A DNA stretch of 39,792 nt, taken from NCBI GenBank assembly GCA_020860575.1, contig JAJBUB010000124.1, positions 1-39,792 of the forward strand. The letters are read 5' to 3'. A model generated the notes under the pieces. The model saw only the letters and a list, made by a program, of their open reading frames with translations. It was not told where the DNA came from and ran no database searches. Shown here piece after piece: positions 23,053-31,200 of this stretch. The translations under genes and the position numbers were made by a program. This stretch comes from Clostridiales bacterium. GTDB taxonomy: Bacteria > Bacillota > Clostridia > Oscillospirales > Oscillospiraceae. Within the stretch, counting starts at the first letter, position 1, and every line of letters starts with the position of its first letter.

Positions 23053-24033
23053 TCAGTTCAGATCTGACAGGGAGAGATCGGGAAAATAGGCCGGGAGGAA
23101 GTCCACCGTCTGCACCTGCCAGGTCCGGCCATTGAGGTATTCCAGCGCTCCGGCGTCGGTGGTAAAGCGGAAGGTGAGCGACCAGGAGCAGAGCGCCTGC
23201 GTCCGGCGGCCGTACTGCCGGTTCACCCGCTCGTTACCGTATTTGCCGTCCCCCAGCAGGGGGCAGCCTGCGTCCGCCAGCTGAGCGCGGATCTGATGGG
23301 TGCGCCCGGTGAGCAGCTCGCACTCAACCAGGGACAGCCCGTTTTTAACTGCCAGGGTGCGGTAGTCCGTGACCGCCGTCCGCCCACCGGGGACCGGACG
23401 ATGGTAGACAGACACCTGTTTTTTGCGCTCGTCCCGGAGCAGGACACTCTCCAGCCGCCCGCTCCGGGGGGAGAGGACGCCCACGGCGATGCAGAGATAC
23501 CGCTTTTCCAGCTCCCGGTCCCTGATCTTCTGATTCATGACCCGGAGGGCCTCGGCGGTCTTGGCGGCGATGACGATGCCGCTGGTGTTCCGGTCGATCC
23601 GGTTGCAGAGGGCGGGGACGAAGGAGTTCTCCTCCCGGGGCCGCCACTCCCGTTTCTGGTAGAGATAGGCCAGGATGTGGTTGATAAGGGTGTTGACCGT
23701 CCCCGTCTCGTCGGCGTGGACCACCATCCCGGCGGGCTTGTTAACCAGCAGGAGATGCTCGTCTTCATAGAGGATGTCCAGCTTTGGCGAGGTTATGGTG
23801 AGGTAAGCGTTCTCCTCGGTGGGCGTCTCAAAAAATTCGTCGTTGATGTAGAGCTGGAGCAGGTCCCCGGCCTGGAGCCGGGTATCCCGGCTGGCCCCCT
23901 TGCCGTTGCGCTTGACCCGTTTCAGACGGATGTACTTCTGCATCAGGGGGGCGGGGAGAAGGGGGACGGTCTTGCTCAGCCAGCGGTCCAGCCGCTGCCC
24001 GGCGTCATTTTTGCCAACGGTGAATTCCCGCAT
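23053..24033 (-). CDS. RluA-family pseudouridine synthase
   Basis: 326 residues. An S4-like N-terminal domain (GQRLDRWLSKTVPLL...YIRLKRVKRNGK) is followed by the catalytic domain: DILYEDEHLLLVNKPAGMVVH, the active-site motif NRIDRNTSGIVIAAK with the invariant Asp, and LLTGRTHQIRAQLADAGCPLLGDGKYG. The first residue of the motif is Asn instead of the usual His, as in a clostridial subgroup. It isomerises uridine in rRNA or tRNA; the site cannot be told. Start ATG at 24033 is preceded by GCAGGAGGGG; an upstream in-frame start lacks an RBS. Confidence 0.92.
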   Translation of the reverse strand: MREFTVGKNDAGQRLDRWLSKTVPLLPAPLMQKYIRLKRVKRNGKGASRDTRLQAGDLLQLYINDEFFETPTEENAYLTITSPKLDILYEDEHLLLVNKPAGMVVHADETGTVNTLINHILAYLYQKREWRPREENSFVPALCNRIDRNTSGIVIAAKTAEALRVMNQKIRDRELEKRYLCIAVGVLSPRSGRLESVLLRDERKKQVSVYHRPVPGGRTAVTDYRTLAVKNGLSLVECELLTGRTHQIRAQLADAGCPLLGDGKYGNERVNRQYGRRTQALCSWSLTFRFTTDAGALEYLNGRTWQVQTVDFLPAYFPDLSLSDLN

Positions 24034-24079
24034 AGCCGCCCCTCCTGCTCTCTGTGGCCTGTGCCAATGCTCTGCACCC

Positions 24080-24109
24080 ATTATAGCAAATCATGCCCTC
24101 CTGCGCCAA
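24080..24109 (-). promoter_or_regulatory. Likely SigA promoter for the pseudouridine synthase and binding-protein genes
   Basis: On the minus strand TTGGCG (24109-24104), 18 bases, TATAAT (24085-24080). The -10 is perfect and the -35 matches four of six. It lies about 47 bases upstream of the start codon. Confidence 0.6.
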
Positions 24110-24238
24110 TTGATTTTTGCACAAAAGTTGTGTCCTCTCCCTCTGGTTTTTCGGGGCGGGAGGGAGGCGGAGGTCCGCCTGCCGCTGTCGTATGCTCCGG
24201 AGCGCGTACAAATATGCTTCGCTGACAGGAAAAAGTGC

Positions 24239-24267
24239 TTGACAGGGGGGAGGCTCTCGGTTATAAT
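24239..24267 (+). promoter_or_regulatory. Consensus SigA promoter for yceD-rpmF
   Basis: TTGACA (24239-24244), 17 bases, TATAAT (24262-24267): both hexamers perfect. The start near 24274 leaves a leader of about 23 bases. Upstream at 24165-24180 is a 7-2-7 inverted repeat, AGGCGGA/TCCGCCT. Confidence 0.92.
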
Positions 24268-24296
24268 GTCACTTGTGTCGTTATGCGAGGTGTGCT

Positions 24297-24791
24297 ATGC
24301 GTCTTGAGCTGGGTGACATCATCCATGTGCCGGGTGGTGTAAAAAACTTTGACTTCTCACTGGACCTGTCCGACCTGGATTTCTATGGGGAAAAACCCAT
24401 CTGCGAGCCGGTCCGGGTGCAGGGCCGTGTGGTCAACCGGGCTGGATTGCTTCTGCTGGAGGCTACCGCCAGCAGCAACCTGCATCTGCGCTGTGACAGC
24501 TGCGGGACGCCCTTTGAACGGGTCAAGACCGTAGAGGTAGAGCGGATGCTCGCCACCGAGCTTGAGGACGAGGAGGATGATGACGACATCATCCTTCTGG
24601 ACGGCTCCATCTTAGATGCCGGAGAGGTCATGACCACCGAGTTCATTCTGGAGATGGACACCAAGAATCTGTGTCGGGAGGACTGCAAGGGACTGTGTCC
24701 CGGCTGCGGCGTCAACCTGAATGTGGACGTGTGCAGGTGTAAGCCCGAACCAGACCCCCGTCTCGCCGCTCTGGCTGCCCTGCTGGAGTGA
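24297..24791 (+). CDS. yceD: YceD/DUF177 family protein
   Basis: 164 residues. The core DUF177 segments are GRVVNRAGLLLLEATASSNLHLRC and FERVKTVEVERMLATELED, followed by the acidic run EDEEDDDDIILLDGSILDAGEV and the C-terminal CREDCKGLCPGCGVNLN and PRLAALAALLE. Cysteines in CDSCG and in CxxxCxxxCxxC could bind zinc. The family is linked to 23S rRNA accumulation and is almost always next to rpmF, as here. The ATG at 24297 was chosen since the predicted transcript starts at about 24274 and GAGGTG precedes it. Confidence 0.93.
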   Translation: MRLELGDIIHVPGGVKNFDFSLDLSDLDFYGEKPICEPVRVQGRVVNRAGLLLLEATASSNLHLRCDSCGTPFERVKTVEVERMLATELEDEEDDDDIILLDGSILDAGEVMTTEFILEMDTKNLCREDCKGLCPGCGVNLNVDVCRCKPEPDPRLAALAALLE

Positions 24792-24843
24792 GCGGGAATT
24801 CCAAATGCGTCAATTTCCGAAAGGTAATGAGGAGGTGTCATAG

Positions 24844-25029
24844 ATGGCAGTCCCTAAGAGTAAAGTCTCCAAGGCAAGACGTGACAAGCGCCGCGCCAAC
24901 TGGAAGCTGGAGGTTCCTGGCCTGATCAAGTGCGAGTGTGGTGCTTACCGCCTGCCGCACCGCGTCTGCCCCGCCTGCGGCAAGTACAACGGCCGCAGCT
25001 ATGCCAAGGACGAAGCCGAGGCCAAGTAA
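24844..25029 (+). CDS. rpmF: 50S ribosomal protein L32, zinc-ribbon form
   Basis: 61 residues. It begins [21 protein letters not shown], followed by a four-cysteine ribbon C30-x-C32 and C42-x2-C45, so this is the zinc-binding (C+) paralog rather than the zinc-independent type. L32 sits near the peptidyl transferase centre side of the 50S. GAGGAGGTG lies about seven bases upstream. It is co-transcribed with yceD and ends in a hairpin. Confidence 0.98.
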   Translation: MAVPKSKVSKARRDKRRANWKLEVPGLIKCECGAYRLPHRVCPACGKYNGRSYAKDEAEAK

Positions 25030-25054
25030 AAAGGGCCAATGGTCGAGAAAAGGG

Positions 25055-25086
25055 AGAGCCTGCCATAGACAGGCTCTTTACTTTTG
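25055..25086 (+). terminator. Terminator after rpmF
   Basis: AGAGCCTG (25055-25062) pairs with CAGGCTCT (25070-25077), followed by TTACTTTT. An outer pairing between AAAAGGGCCAA (25029-25039) and TTGGCCTTTT (25084-25093) with one bulge could extend the structure. The der -35 element starts in its tail. Confidence 0.75.
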
Positions 25087-25091
25087 GCCTT

Positions 25092-25120
25092 TTGACGGCT
25101 ATAATAAATCTGATTATGGT
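25092..25120 (+). promoter_or_regulatory. Likely SigA promoter for der-plsY-gpsA
   Basis: TTGACG (25092-25097), 17 bases, TATGGT (25115-25120). Five of six and four of six matches, about 26 bases before the der start. A TATAAT at 25099 is too close to the -35 to pair with it. Confidence 0.55.
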
Positions 25121-25145
25121 GCCATACGAGAGGATGTGAATACCA

Positions 25146-26474
25146 ATGAAGCCCATCGTCGCTATCGTCGGCCGGCCCAACGTGGGAAAGTCCATGCTGT
25201 TCAACCGCCTGGCCGGGAAGCGGCTGTCCATTGTGGAGGACACCCCCGGCGTCACCCGGGATCGGCTCTATGCCGACAGCGAGTGGCTGGGACGGAGCTT
25301 TACCATCATCGACACCGGCGGCATTGAGCCGAACACCGACAGCGAGATACTGAAATTCATGCGCGCCCAGGCGGAGATCGCCATCGCCCACGCCGACGTC
25401 ATCGTCCTGGTCTGCGACTTGCTCACCGGCGTCACCGCCGCGGATATGGACGTGGCCAGTATGCTCCAGCGCTCCGGCAAGCCGGTGGTGCTGGCGGTGA
25501 ACAAGTCGGACAAGCCGGGCCACACCGACCCGGACGTATACGAGTTCTACAACCTGGGTCTGGGCGACCCCATCCCCATCTCCGCCATTCACGGTCTGGG
25601 AGTGGACGAGCTGCTGGACGCCTGCACCGCCCATTTTCCGGACTCGGATGAGACTGAAGAGGACGACGACCTGATCCGTGTGGCGGTGATCGGCAAGCCC
25701 AACGTGGGCAAGTCCTCTCTGGTCAACCGGATTTTGGGGGAAGAGCGGGTCATCGTCAGCGATATGGCCGGGACCACCCGGGACGCCGTGGACTCCTACT
25801 TTGAAAACGAGTACGGCCGATACTGCTTCATCGACACCGCCGGGATGCGGAAAAAGGCAAAGGTGAACGACCGGGTGGAGCAGTTCTCCGTCCTCCGGGC
25901 CACCATGGCCATCGACCGGGCGGACGTCTGTCTCATCCTCATCGACGCCCAGGAGGGCGTCACGGAGCAGGATACCAAGGTGGCGGGCCTGGCCCACGAG
26001 GCGGGGAAGGCCTCCATCATCGTGGTCAACAAGTGGGACGCCGTGGAGAAGGACGACAAGACCATGGACCGGATGCGCAGTCAGGTCAAGGCGGGCTTCG
26101 CCTTTATGCCCTATGCGCCGGTGGTGTTCCTCTCCGCCCTGACCGGGCAGCGGGTGAACAAGCTCTTTGAGCGCATCAACGCCGTCCGAGAGATGTCCAT
26201 GCTCCGCATCCGCACCGGTACCCTGAACAGTGTCCTGGCGGACGCCACCAACCGGGTCCAGCCCCCCACCGACAAGGGTCGGCGGCTGAAGCTCTATTAC
26301 ATGACCCAGGTGGGCATCCAGCCTCCCCATTTCGTCATCTTCTGCAACGACGCCAGGCTGTTTCATTTTTCCTACCAACGCTATCTGGAGAACCAGATCC
26401 GCGCCACCTTTGGTCTGGAGGGGACGCCCATCCGGCTGACCATCCGACAAAAGGGAGATAAGGAGGAGTCGTAA
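25146..26474 (+). CDS. der: Ribosome biogenesis GTPase Der (EngA)
   Basis: 442 residues. Two tandem GTPase domains are seen: the first P-loop GRPNVGKS near residue 8 with DTPGVTRDR, DTGGIE and NKSD; the second GKPNVGKS near residue 182 with DMAGTTRDAVD, DTAGMRKKAKV and NKWD. A C-terminal KH-like domain (residues about 355-435) contains YYMTQVGIQPPHFVIFCND, the Der hallmark. It acts in late 50S assembly. It heads a three-gene cluster; plsY begins one base after the stop. Confidence 0.98.
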   Translation: MKPIVAIVGRPNVGKSMLFNRLAGKRLSIVEDTPGVTRDRLYADSEWLGRSFTIIDTGGIEPNTDSEILKFMRAQAEIAIAHADVIVLVCDLLTGVTAADMDVASMLQRSGKPVVLAVNKSDKPGHTDPDVYEFYNLGLGDPIPISAIHGLGVDELLDACTAHFPDSDETEEDDDLIRVAVIGKPNVGKSSLVNRILGEERVIVSDMAGTTRDAVDSYFENEYGRYCFIDTAGMRKKAKVNDRVEQFSVLRATMAIDRADVCLILIDAQEGVTEQDTKVAGLAHEAGKASIIVVNKWDAVEKDDKTMDRMRSQVKAGFAFMPYAPVVFLSALTGQRVNKLFERINAVREMSMLRIRTGTLNSVLADATNRVQPPTDKGRRLKLYYMTQVGIQPPHFVIFCNDARLFHFSYQRYLENQIRATFGLEGTPIRLTIRQKGDKEES

Positions 26475-26475
26475 G

Positions 26476-27132
26476 ATGACTGGACTGACGGCGACGGCGG
26501 TACTCGCCATCCTGGGTGTGGCGGCGGTGTCCTATCTGCTGGGGTGCTGCAACAGCGCCATTATCATTTCCAAATATGTCCTGAAGGACGACGTCCGGGA
26601 GCATGGCAGCGGAAATGCCGGACTGACCAACTTCTATCGGGTCTACGGGGTGAAGAACGTGGTCTGGGTCATCCTGCTGGACGTGCTCAAGGCGGTACTC
26701 TCCTGCCTCATCGGCGGAGGGGTGCTGGGTACCCTCTGCGGCTGGGAGGTTTTGGGCAAGTATATCGCCGGGATCTTCTGCCTGCTGGGGCATATGTTCC
26801 CCTGTATGTTTGAATTCAAGGGGGGCAAGGGCATCCTCTCCGGTGGAGTGGTGGCCATTATGATCGACTGGCGCATCGCTCTGGCAGTGTGGGGGGTGTT
26901 CCTTGTTCTGGTGGCGATCTCCCGGATGGTGTCTCTTGGCTCTGTGGGGGCTGCCATCACGTTCCCCATCTCCACCTGGTTCGTGTATCAGGACTGGCTG
27001 CTGCTGGTGCTGGCGGCGGGGATCGGTCTCCTGGTCTGCTGGCGGCATCTGGGCAATGTCCAGCGGATGATCCGGGGCGAGGAGAGCAAGCTGGAATTTC
27101 ACAAAGACGGTGAGAAGGAGGACAAGCAATGA
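26476..27132 (+). CDS. plsY: Glycerol-3-phosphate acyltransferase PlsY
   Basis: 218 residues, an integral membrane protein with about five hydrophobic helices. The three conserved PlsY loops are present: SYLLGCCNSAIII, GSGNAGLTNFYRVYG and FEFKGGKG. It moves an acyl group from acyl phosphate to glycerol-3-phosphate, giving lysophosphatidate. The product of the next gene, GpsA, supplies its substrate. The plsY stop overlaps the gpsA start as ATGA, so translation is coupled. The C-terminal 20 residues are charged and cytoplasmic. Confidence 0.96.
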   Translation: MTGLTATAVLAILGVAAVSYLLGCCNSAIIISKYVLKDDVREHGSGNAGLTNFYRVYGVKNVVWVILLDVLKAVLSCLIGGGVLGTLCGWEVLGKYIAGIFCLLGHMFPCMFEFKGGKGILSGGVVAIMIDWRIALAVWGVFLVLVAISRMVSLGSVGAAITFPISTWFVYQDWLLLVLAAGIGLLVCWRHLGNVQRMIRGEESKLEFHKDGEKEDKQ

Positions 27133-28133
27133 AGGTCACAGTTTTGGGCAGCGGCGCCTGGGGCACCGCGCTGGCTCTGGTGCTGCTGGAGAACGGCAAC
27201 GACGTCACCCTCTGGTCCTACTTCCAGAAGGAATCCGACCAGCTCCGGGAGGACCGGGAAAACCCCATGCTAAAGGGAGTTCCCATTCCGGAGGAGATGA
27301 AGCTCACCGCCGACATCTCCTGCGCCGCCGACAGCGACGTGGTGCTGCTGGCCACCCCCTCCTTTGCCGTCCGCTCCACTGCACGGCAGCTGGCCCCGCT
27401 GGTAAAGCCGGGTACCATCCTGGTCAGCGTGGGCAAGGGCATTGAAAAGGACACCTCCCTCCGACTGAGCCAGATCATCGCCCAGGAGGTGGGGGACAAG
27501 TGCCCCATCGTGGTCCTCTGCGGTCCCACCCACGCCGAGGAGGTGGGACGGAGAATCCCCAGTGCCATCGTCGCCGCCAGTGAGAGCCGCGACGCCGCCC
27601 ACACGGTCCAGGAGCTGTTCATGAACGAACGGTTCCGGGTCTACGCCTCCTGCGACGTGGTGGGGGCGGAGATCGGCGCAGCGCTGAAAAACGTCATCGC
27701 CATCTGCGCCGGAGCCATCGACGGTATGGGCTTCGGCGTCAACACCAAGGCCATGCTCATGACCCGGGGCCTGACCGAGATCGCCCGGCTGGGGGTCGCC
27801 CTGGGGGCCAGACAGTCCACCTTTGCCGGGCTGACGGGAGTGGGCGACCTGATCGTCACCTGCACCTCCATGAACTCCCGGAACTACCGGGCGGGCCTGC
27901 TCCTGGGACAGGGCAAGACCATCCGGCAGGCCATGGACGAGATGGGCGGCGCCGTGGTGGAGGGCTACTATGCAGCCGCCTCCGCCCATGAGCTGGCCCA
28001 AAAGGCCGGGGTGGAAATGCCCATCACAGAGGCCGCCTATGAGGTCATGTATGAGGGCCGGGAAATTCAGGACGTGTTCCGTAACCTGATGACCCGGCAG
28101 AAAAAGGACGAAACTGAGGAGACCTGGATTTGA
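27129..28133 (+). CDS. gpsA: NAD(P)H-dependent glycerol-3-phosphate dehydrogenase GpsA
   Basis: 334 residues. The Rossmann motif GSGAWGTALA starts at residue 7. Family landmarks follow: ENPMLKGVPIP, LLATPSFAVR, SVGKGIEKDT, LCGPTHAEEVGRRIPSAIV, then the helical domain with the catalytic Lys in ALKNVIAICAGAIDGMGFG and GLTGVGDLIVTCTSMNSRNYRAG. It reduces dihydroxyacetone phosphate to sn-glycerol-3-phosphate for phospholipids, feeding PlsY. GAAGGAGG lies in the end of plsY. A long hairpin follows the stop. Confidence 0.98.
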   Translation: MKVTVLGSGAWGTALALVLLENGNDVTLWSYFQKESDQLREDRENPMLKGVPIPEEMKLTADISCAADSDVVLLATPSFAVRSTARQLAPLVKPGTILVSVGKGIEKDTSLRLSQIIAQEVGDKCPIVVLCGPTHAEEVGRRIPSAIVAASESRDAAHTVQELFMNERFRVYASCDVVGAEIGAALKNVIAICAGAIDGMGFGVNTKAMLMTRGLTEIARLGVALGARQSTFAGLTGVGDLIVTCTSMNSRNYRAGLLLGQGKTIRQAMDEMGGAVVEGYYAAASAHELAQKAGVEMPITEAAYEVMYEGREIQDVFRNLMTRQKKDETEETWI

Positions 28134-28149
28134 TCCATTCGTATTCAGG

Positions 28150-28190
28150 CAGGACCCCGATGCAGGATCCATCTGCACCGGGGTCCTGTT
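28150..28190 (+). terminator. Terminator-like hairpin after gpsA
   Basis: CAGGACCCCGATGCAG (28150-28165) pairs with CTGCACCGGGGTCCTG (28173-28188) with one mismatch. Only a weak T tract (TTCTGT) follows, but the long stem and position fit termination of the der operon. Confidence 0.65.
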
Positions 28191-28205
28191 CTGTCGAAAT
28201 TGCCC

Positions 28206-28235
28206 CTGTCACTCCGGCTTAGAACATGATATAAT
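28206..28235 (+). promoter_or_regulatory. Likely SigA promoter for polC
   Basis: CTGTCA (28206-28211), 18 bases, TATAAT (28230-28235), with an extended -10 TGA just before the hexamer. The predicted leader is about 57 bases. Confidence 0.65.
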
Positions 28236-28298
28236 GGCAGGACGAAATGAGCGATGCGCCCTGTGACGCTGAAAATCGCACCGAGAACAGGAGACACT

Positions 28299-31200
28299 AT
28301 GGCACTCAAGCAACCCATCCCGCTGCTGCGGCTATTTGAACATTGGCAGCCCACCGGCTATCTGGGAGAGCTGGCTCAGGACTGCACCGTCCGTGATTTC
28401 AGGCTCCACCAGAAGGAGCGCACCGCCGAGCTGGAGGTCACGTTTGCCTCCGCCGACCCGGACCCGGCCAGCCTTCGGGCGATGGGGACGGTGCTCTCCG
28501 GCTGCTACGGGATGAACGGTGTCACCCTGATCGCAGAGCCGAAGGAGCCTGCCTCTGAGGAGGAATATCAGGCGCTGCCCTCTACAGAACCCACCGAGGA
28601 GGAGCGTCCGCCGCTGCCGGAGGAGGCGCCTCCGGAGCGGGAGGAGAATACGCCTGAACCGGAGGAGGCTCCCCTGTCGGACGGGGACGTGTTCCGTCAG
28701 ACTGCCGCCCTCCGGGAAGCGGCGCTTCGGGAGGCGGCAGCCCATCAGCCTGCCTCCGGCTCCGGGAAAAAGCAGCGGAGAGAGATGCCTCAGGCCCCCG
28801 TGGGCAACATGATCTTCGGTAAGGGCATCCACCGCAAGCCTATACCCATGTCCCAGGTGACGCTGGACATGGGGATGGTGGCCGTCTGCGGAAAGGTGTT
28901 TTTTGTGGAGCATCGGGAGCTGCCCAAGCGGAAGGCCTGGGTGGTGAACTTCTACATCACCGACTACACCAACTCCCTGGTAGTGGCCCGGTTCCTGGAA
29001 AACCGCCAGGCGCAGCCCATCCTGGACCAGATCAAGGTGGGGATGTACGTCATTGTGGAGGGCAAGCTGGGCATCAACAACTACTCCGGCGAGATGGAGC
29101 TGAGTCCCTATGCCATCGCGCCCGCCAAGGCCCCCAGGGGCCGGATGGATACCGCCAAAGAGAAGCGGGTGGAGCTGCACCTGCACACCCGTTTTTCCAC
29201 CATGGACGGCCTGACCGAGATCAAGGACGCGGTGAAGCGGGCCATCTCCTGGGGACACTCCGCTATTGCGGTCACAGACCACGGCGTGGCCCAGGCATTC
29301 CCCGACGCCTGGCACACGGCGGGGGATAAAATCAAAATCCTGTACGGCGTGGAGGCCTATTACATCAACGATGTGGACGACCGGGTGGTGGTCCACGGAG
29401 ACAGCACAGCCAGCCTGGACGACGAGATCGTCTGCTTCGACATCGAGACCACCGGTCTGAGCCAGGAGCGGGACAGGATCACCGAGATTGGCGCCGTAGT
29501 CCTGCGCAACGGCCAGGTGGAGGAGCGGTACAACACCTTTGTCAACCCCGGACGCCCGATTCCCCGGGAGGTGGTGGAGCTGACCAGCATCACCGACGAC
29601 ATGGTGAAGGACGCCCCCAGCCAGAGCGAGGCGCTCAACGACTTCCTGGACTGGGTGGGGGACCGGCCTCTGGCAGCCCACAACGCCGACTTCGACATGG
29701 GCTTTCTGGCGGTCGGCTGTCAGCGGATGGGCCGCCCCTTCCCCAACACCTCCATCGACACCCTTATTCTGGCCCAGAACCTGCTCCCTGATCTGGGCAA
29801 GTACAAGCTGGACATCGTGGCCAACCGGCTGAACCTGCCGGAGTTTCACCACCACCGGGCCTCGGACGACGGGGCCATGGTGGGCTATATGCTGGTCCCC
29901 TTCAAGCAGATGCTCGCCGACCTGGGCGTTACCCGTATCGACCAGATCAATCCCGCCATGCAGTCCCTGCGGAAGAAGGGCAAGCGTCGCCAGAAGGCCC
30001 AGCACCTGATCGTCCTGGCGAAAAACCAGAGCGGCCTGCGCAACCTGTACAAGCTGATCTCCCTGTCCCACCTGGAGCACTTCAAGCGGTACCCCATCAT
30101 GCCCAAGAGCCTTATCAACGAGAACCGGGAGGGCCTCATCATCGGCTCTGCCTGTGAGGCGGGCGAGCTGTTCCAGGCGATTGTAGACCACAAGAGCTAT
30201 GACGAGCTGAAACGGATCGCCTCCTGGTACGACTTCCTGGAGATACAGCCCATCTGCAACAACAAATTCCTCATCGGGGCGGGAAAGGCCAGAGACGAGG
30301 AGGAGCTACGGGAGTTCAACCGCACCGTCCTCCGTCTGGCCAATGACCTGAATAAGCCCTGCTGCGCCACCGGAGACGTCCACTTTCTGGACCCGGAGGA
30401 CGAGGCATACCGCCATGTGCTCCAGGCTGCCCAGGGCTTCGAGGACGCAGACAAGAGCCTGCCCATCTACTTCAAGACCACCGACGAGATGCTGGAGGAA
30501 TTTGCCTATCTGGGGGAGGAGGACTGCCATAAGGTGGTCATCGAGGACCCCAACCGCATTGCCAGGTGGTGCGACAACATCCCGCCCCTGCCCCGGGGCC
30601 TGTTTGCTCCCAAGCTGGAGAACTCTGCTCAGGAGCTGGAATACCTGGTCTACAACCGTGCCCACGAGCTTTACGGAGAGGAGCTGCCCCAGATCGTCCA
30701 GGACCGTATCGACCTGGAGCTGCCCGGCATCATTCAGCGGAAGTACGACGTGATCTATATGTCCGCCCAGAAGCTGGTGGCGGACTCCCTTGCCCACGGC
30801 TATCTGGTTGGCTCCCGGGGGTCGGTGGGCTCCTCTCTGGTGGCGTTCCTCTCGGGCATCACCGAGGTCAACGGCCTGCCGCCCCACTACCGCTGTCCCA
30901 AGTGCAGGCACTCAGACTTCGACGTGGACACCGTGAAATACGGCTGCGGGGCGGACCTGCCAGACCGGGACTGCCCGGTGTGCGGCACGAAAATGAAGAA
31001 GGACGGCTTCAACATCCCCTTCGAGACGTTCCTGGGCTACGGCGGGACCAAGGTGCCGGATATCGACCTGAACTTCTCCGGAGAGTACCAGGCCTCCGCC
31101 CACCGGTACACCTTCGAGCTGTTCGGCGAGGGCCATGTCTTTAAGGCGGGGACGGTAGGCACCGTGGCGGAAAAGACCGCCTATGGCTATGTGCTGAAAT

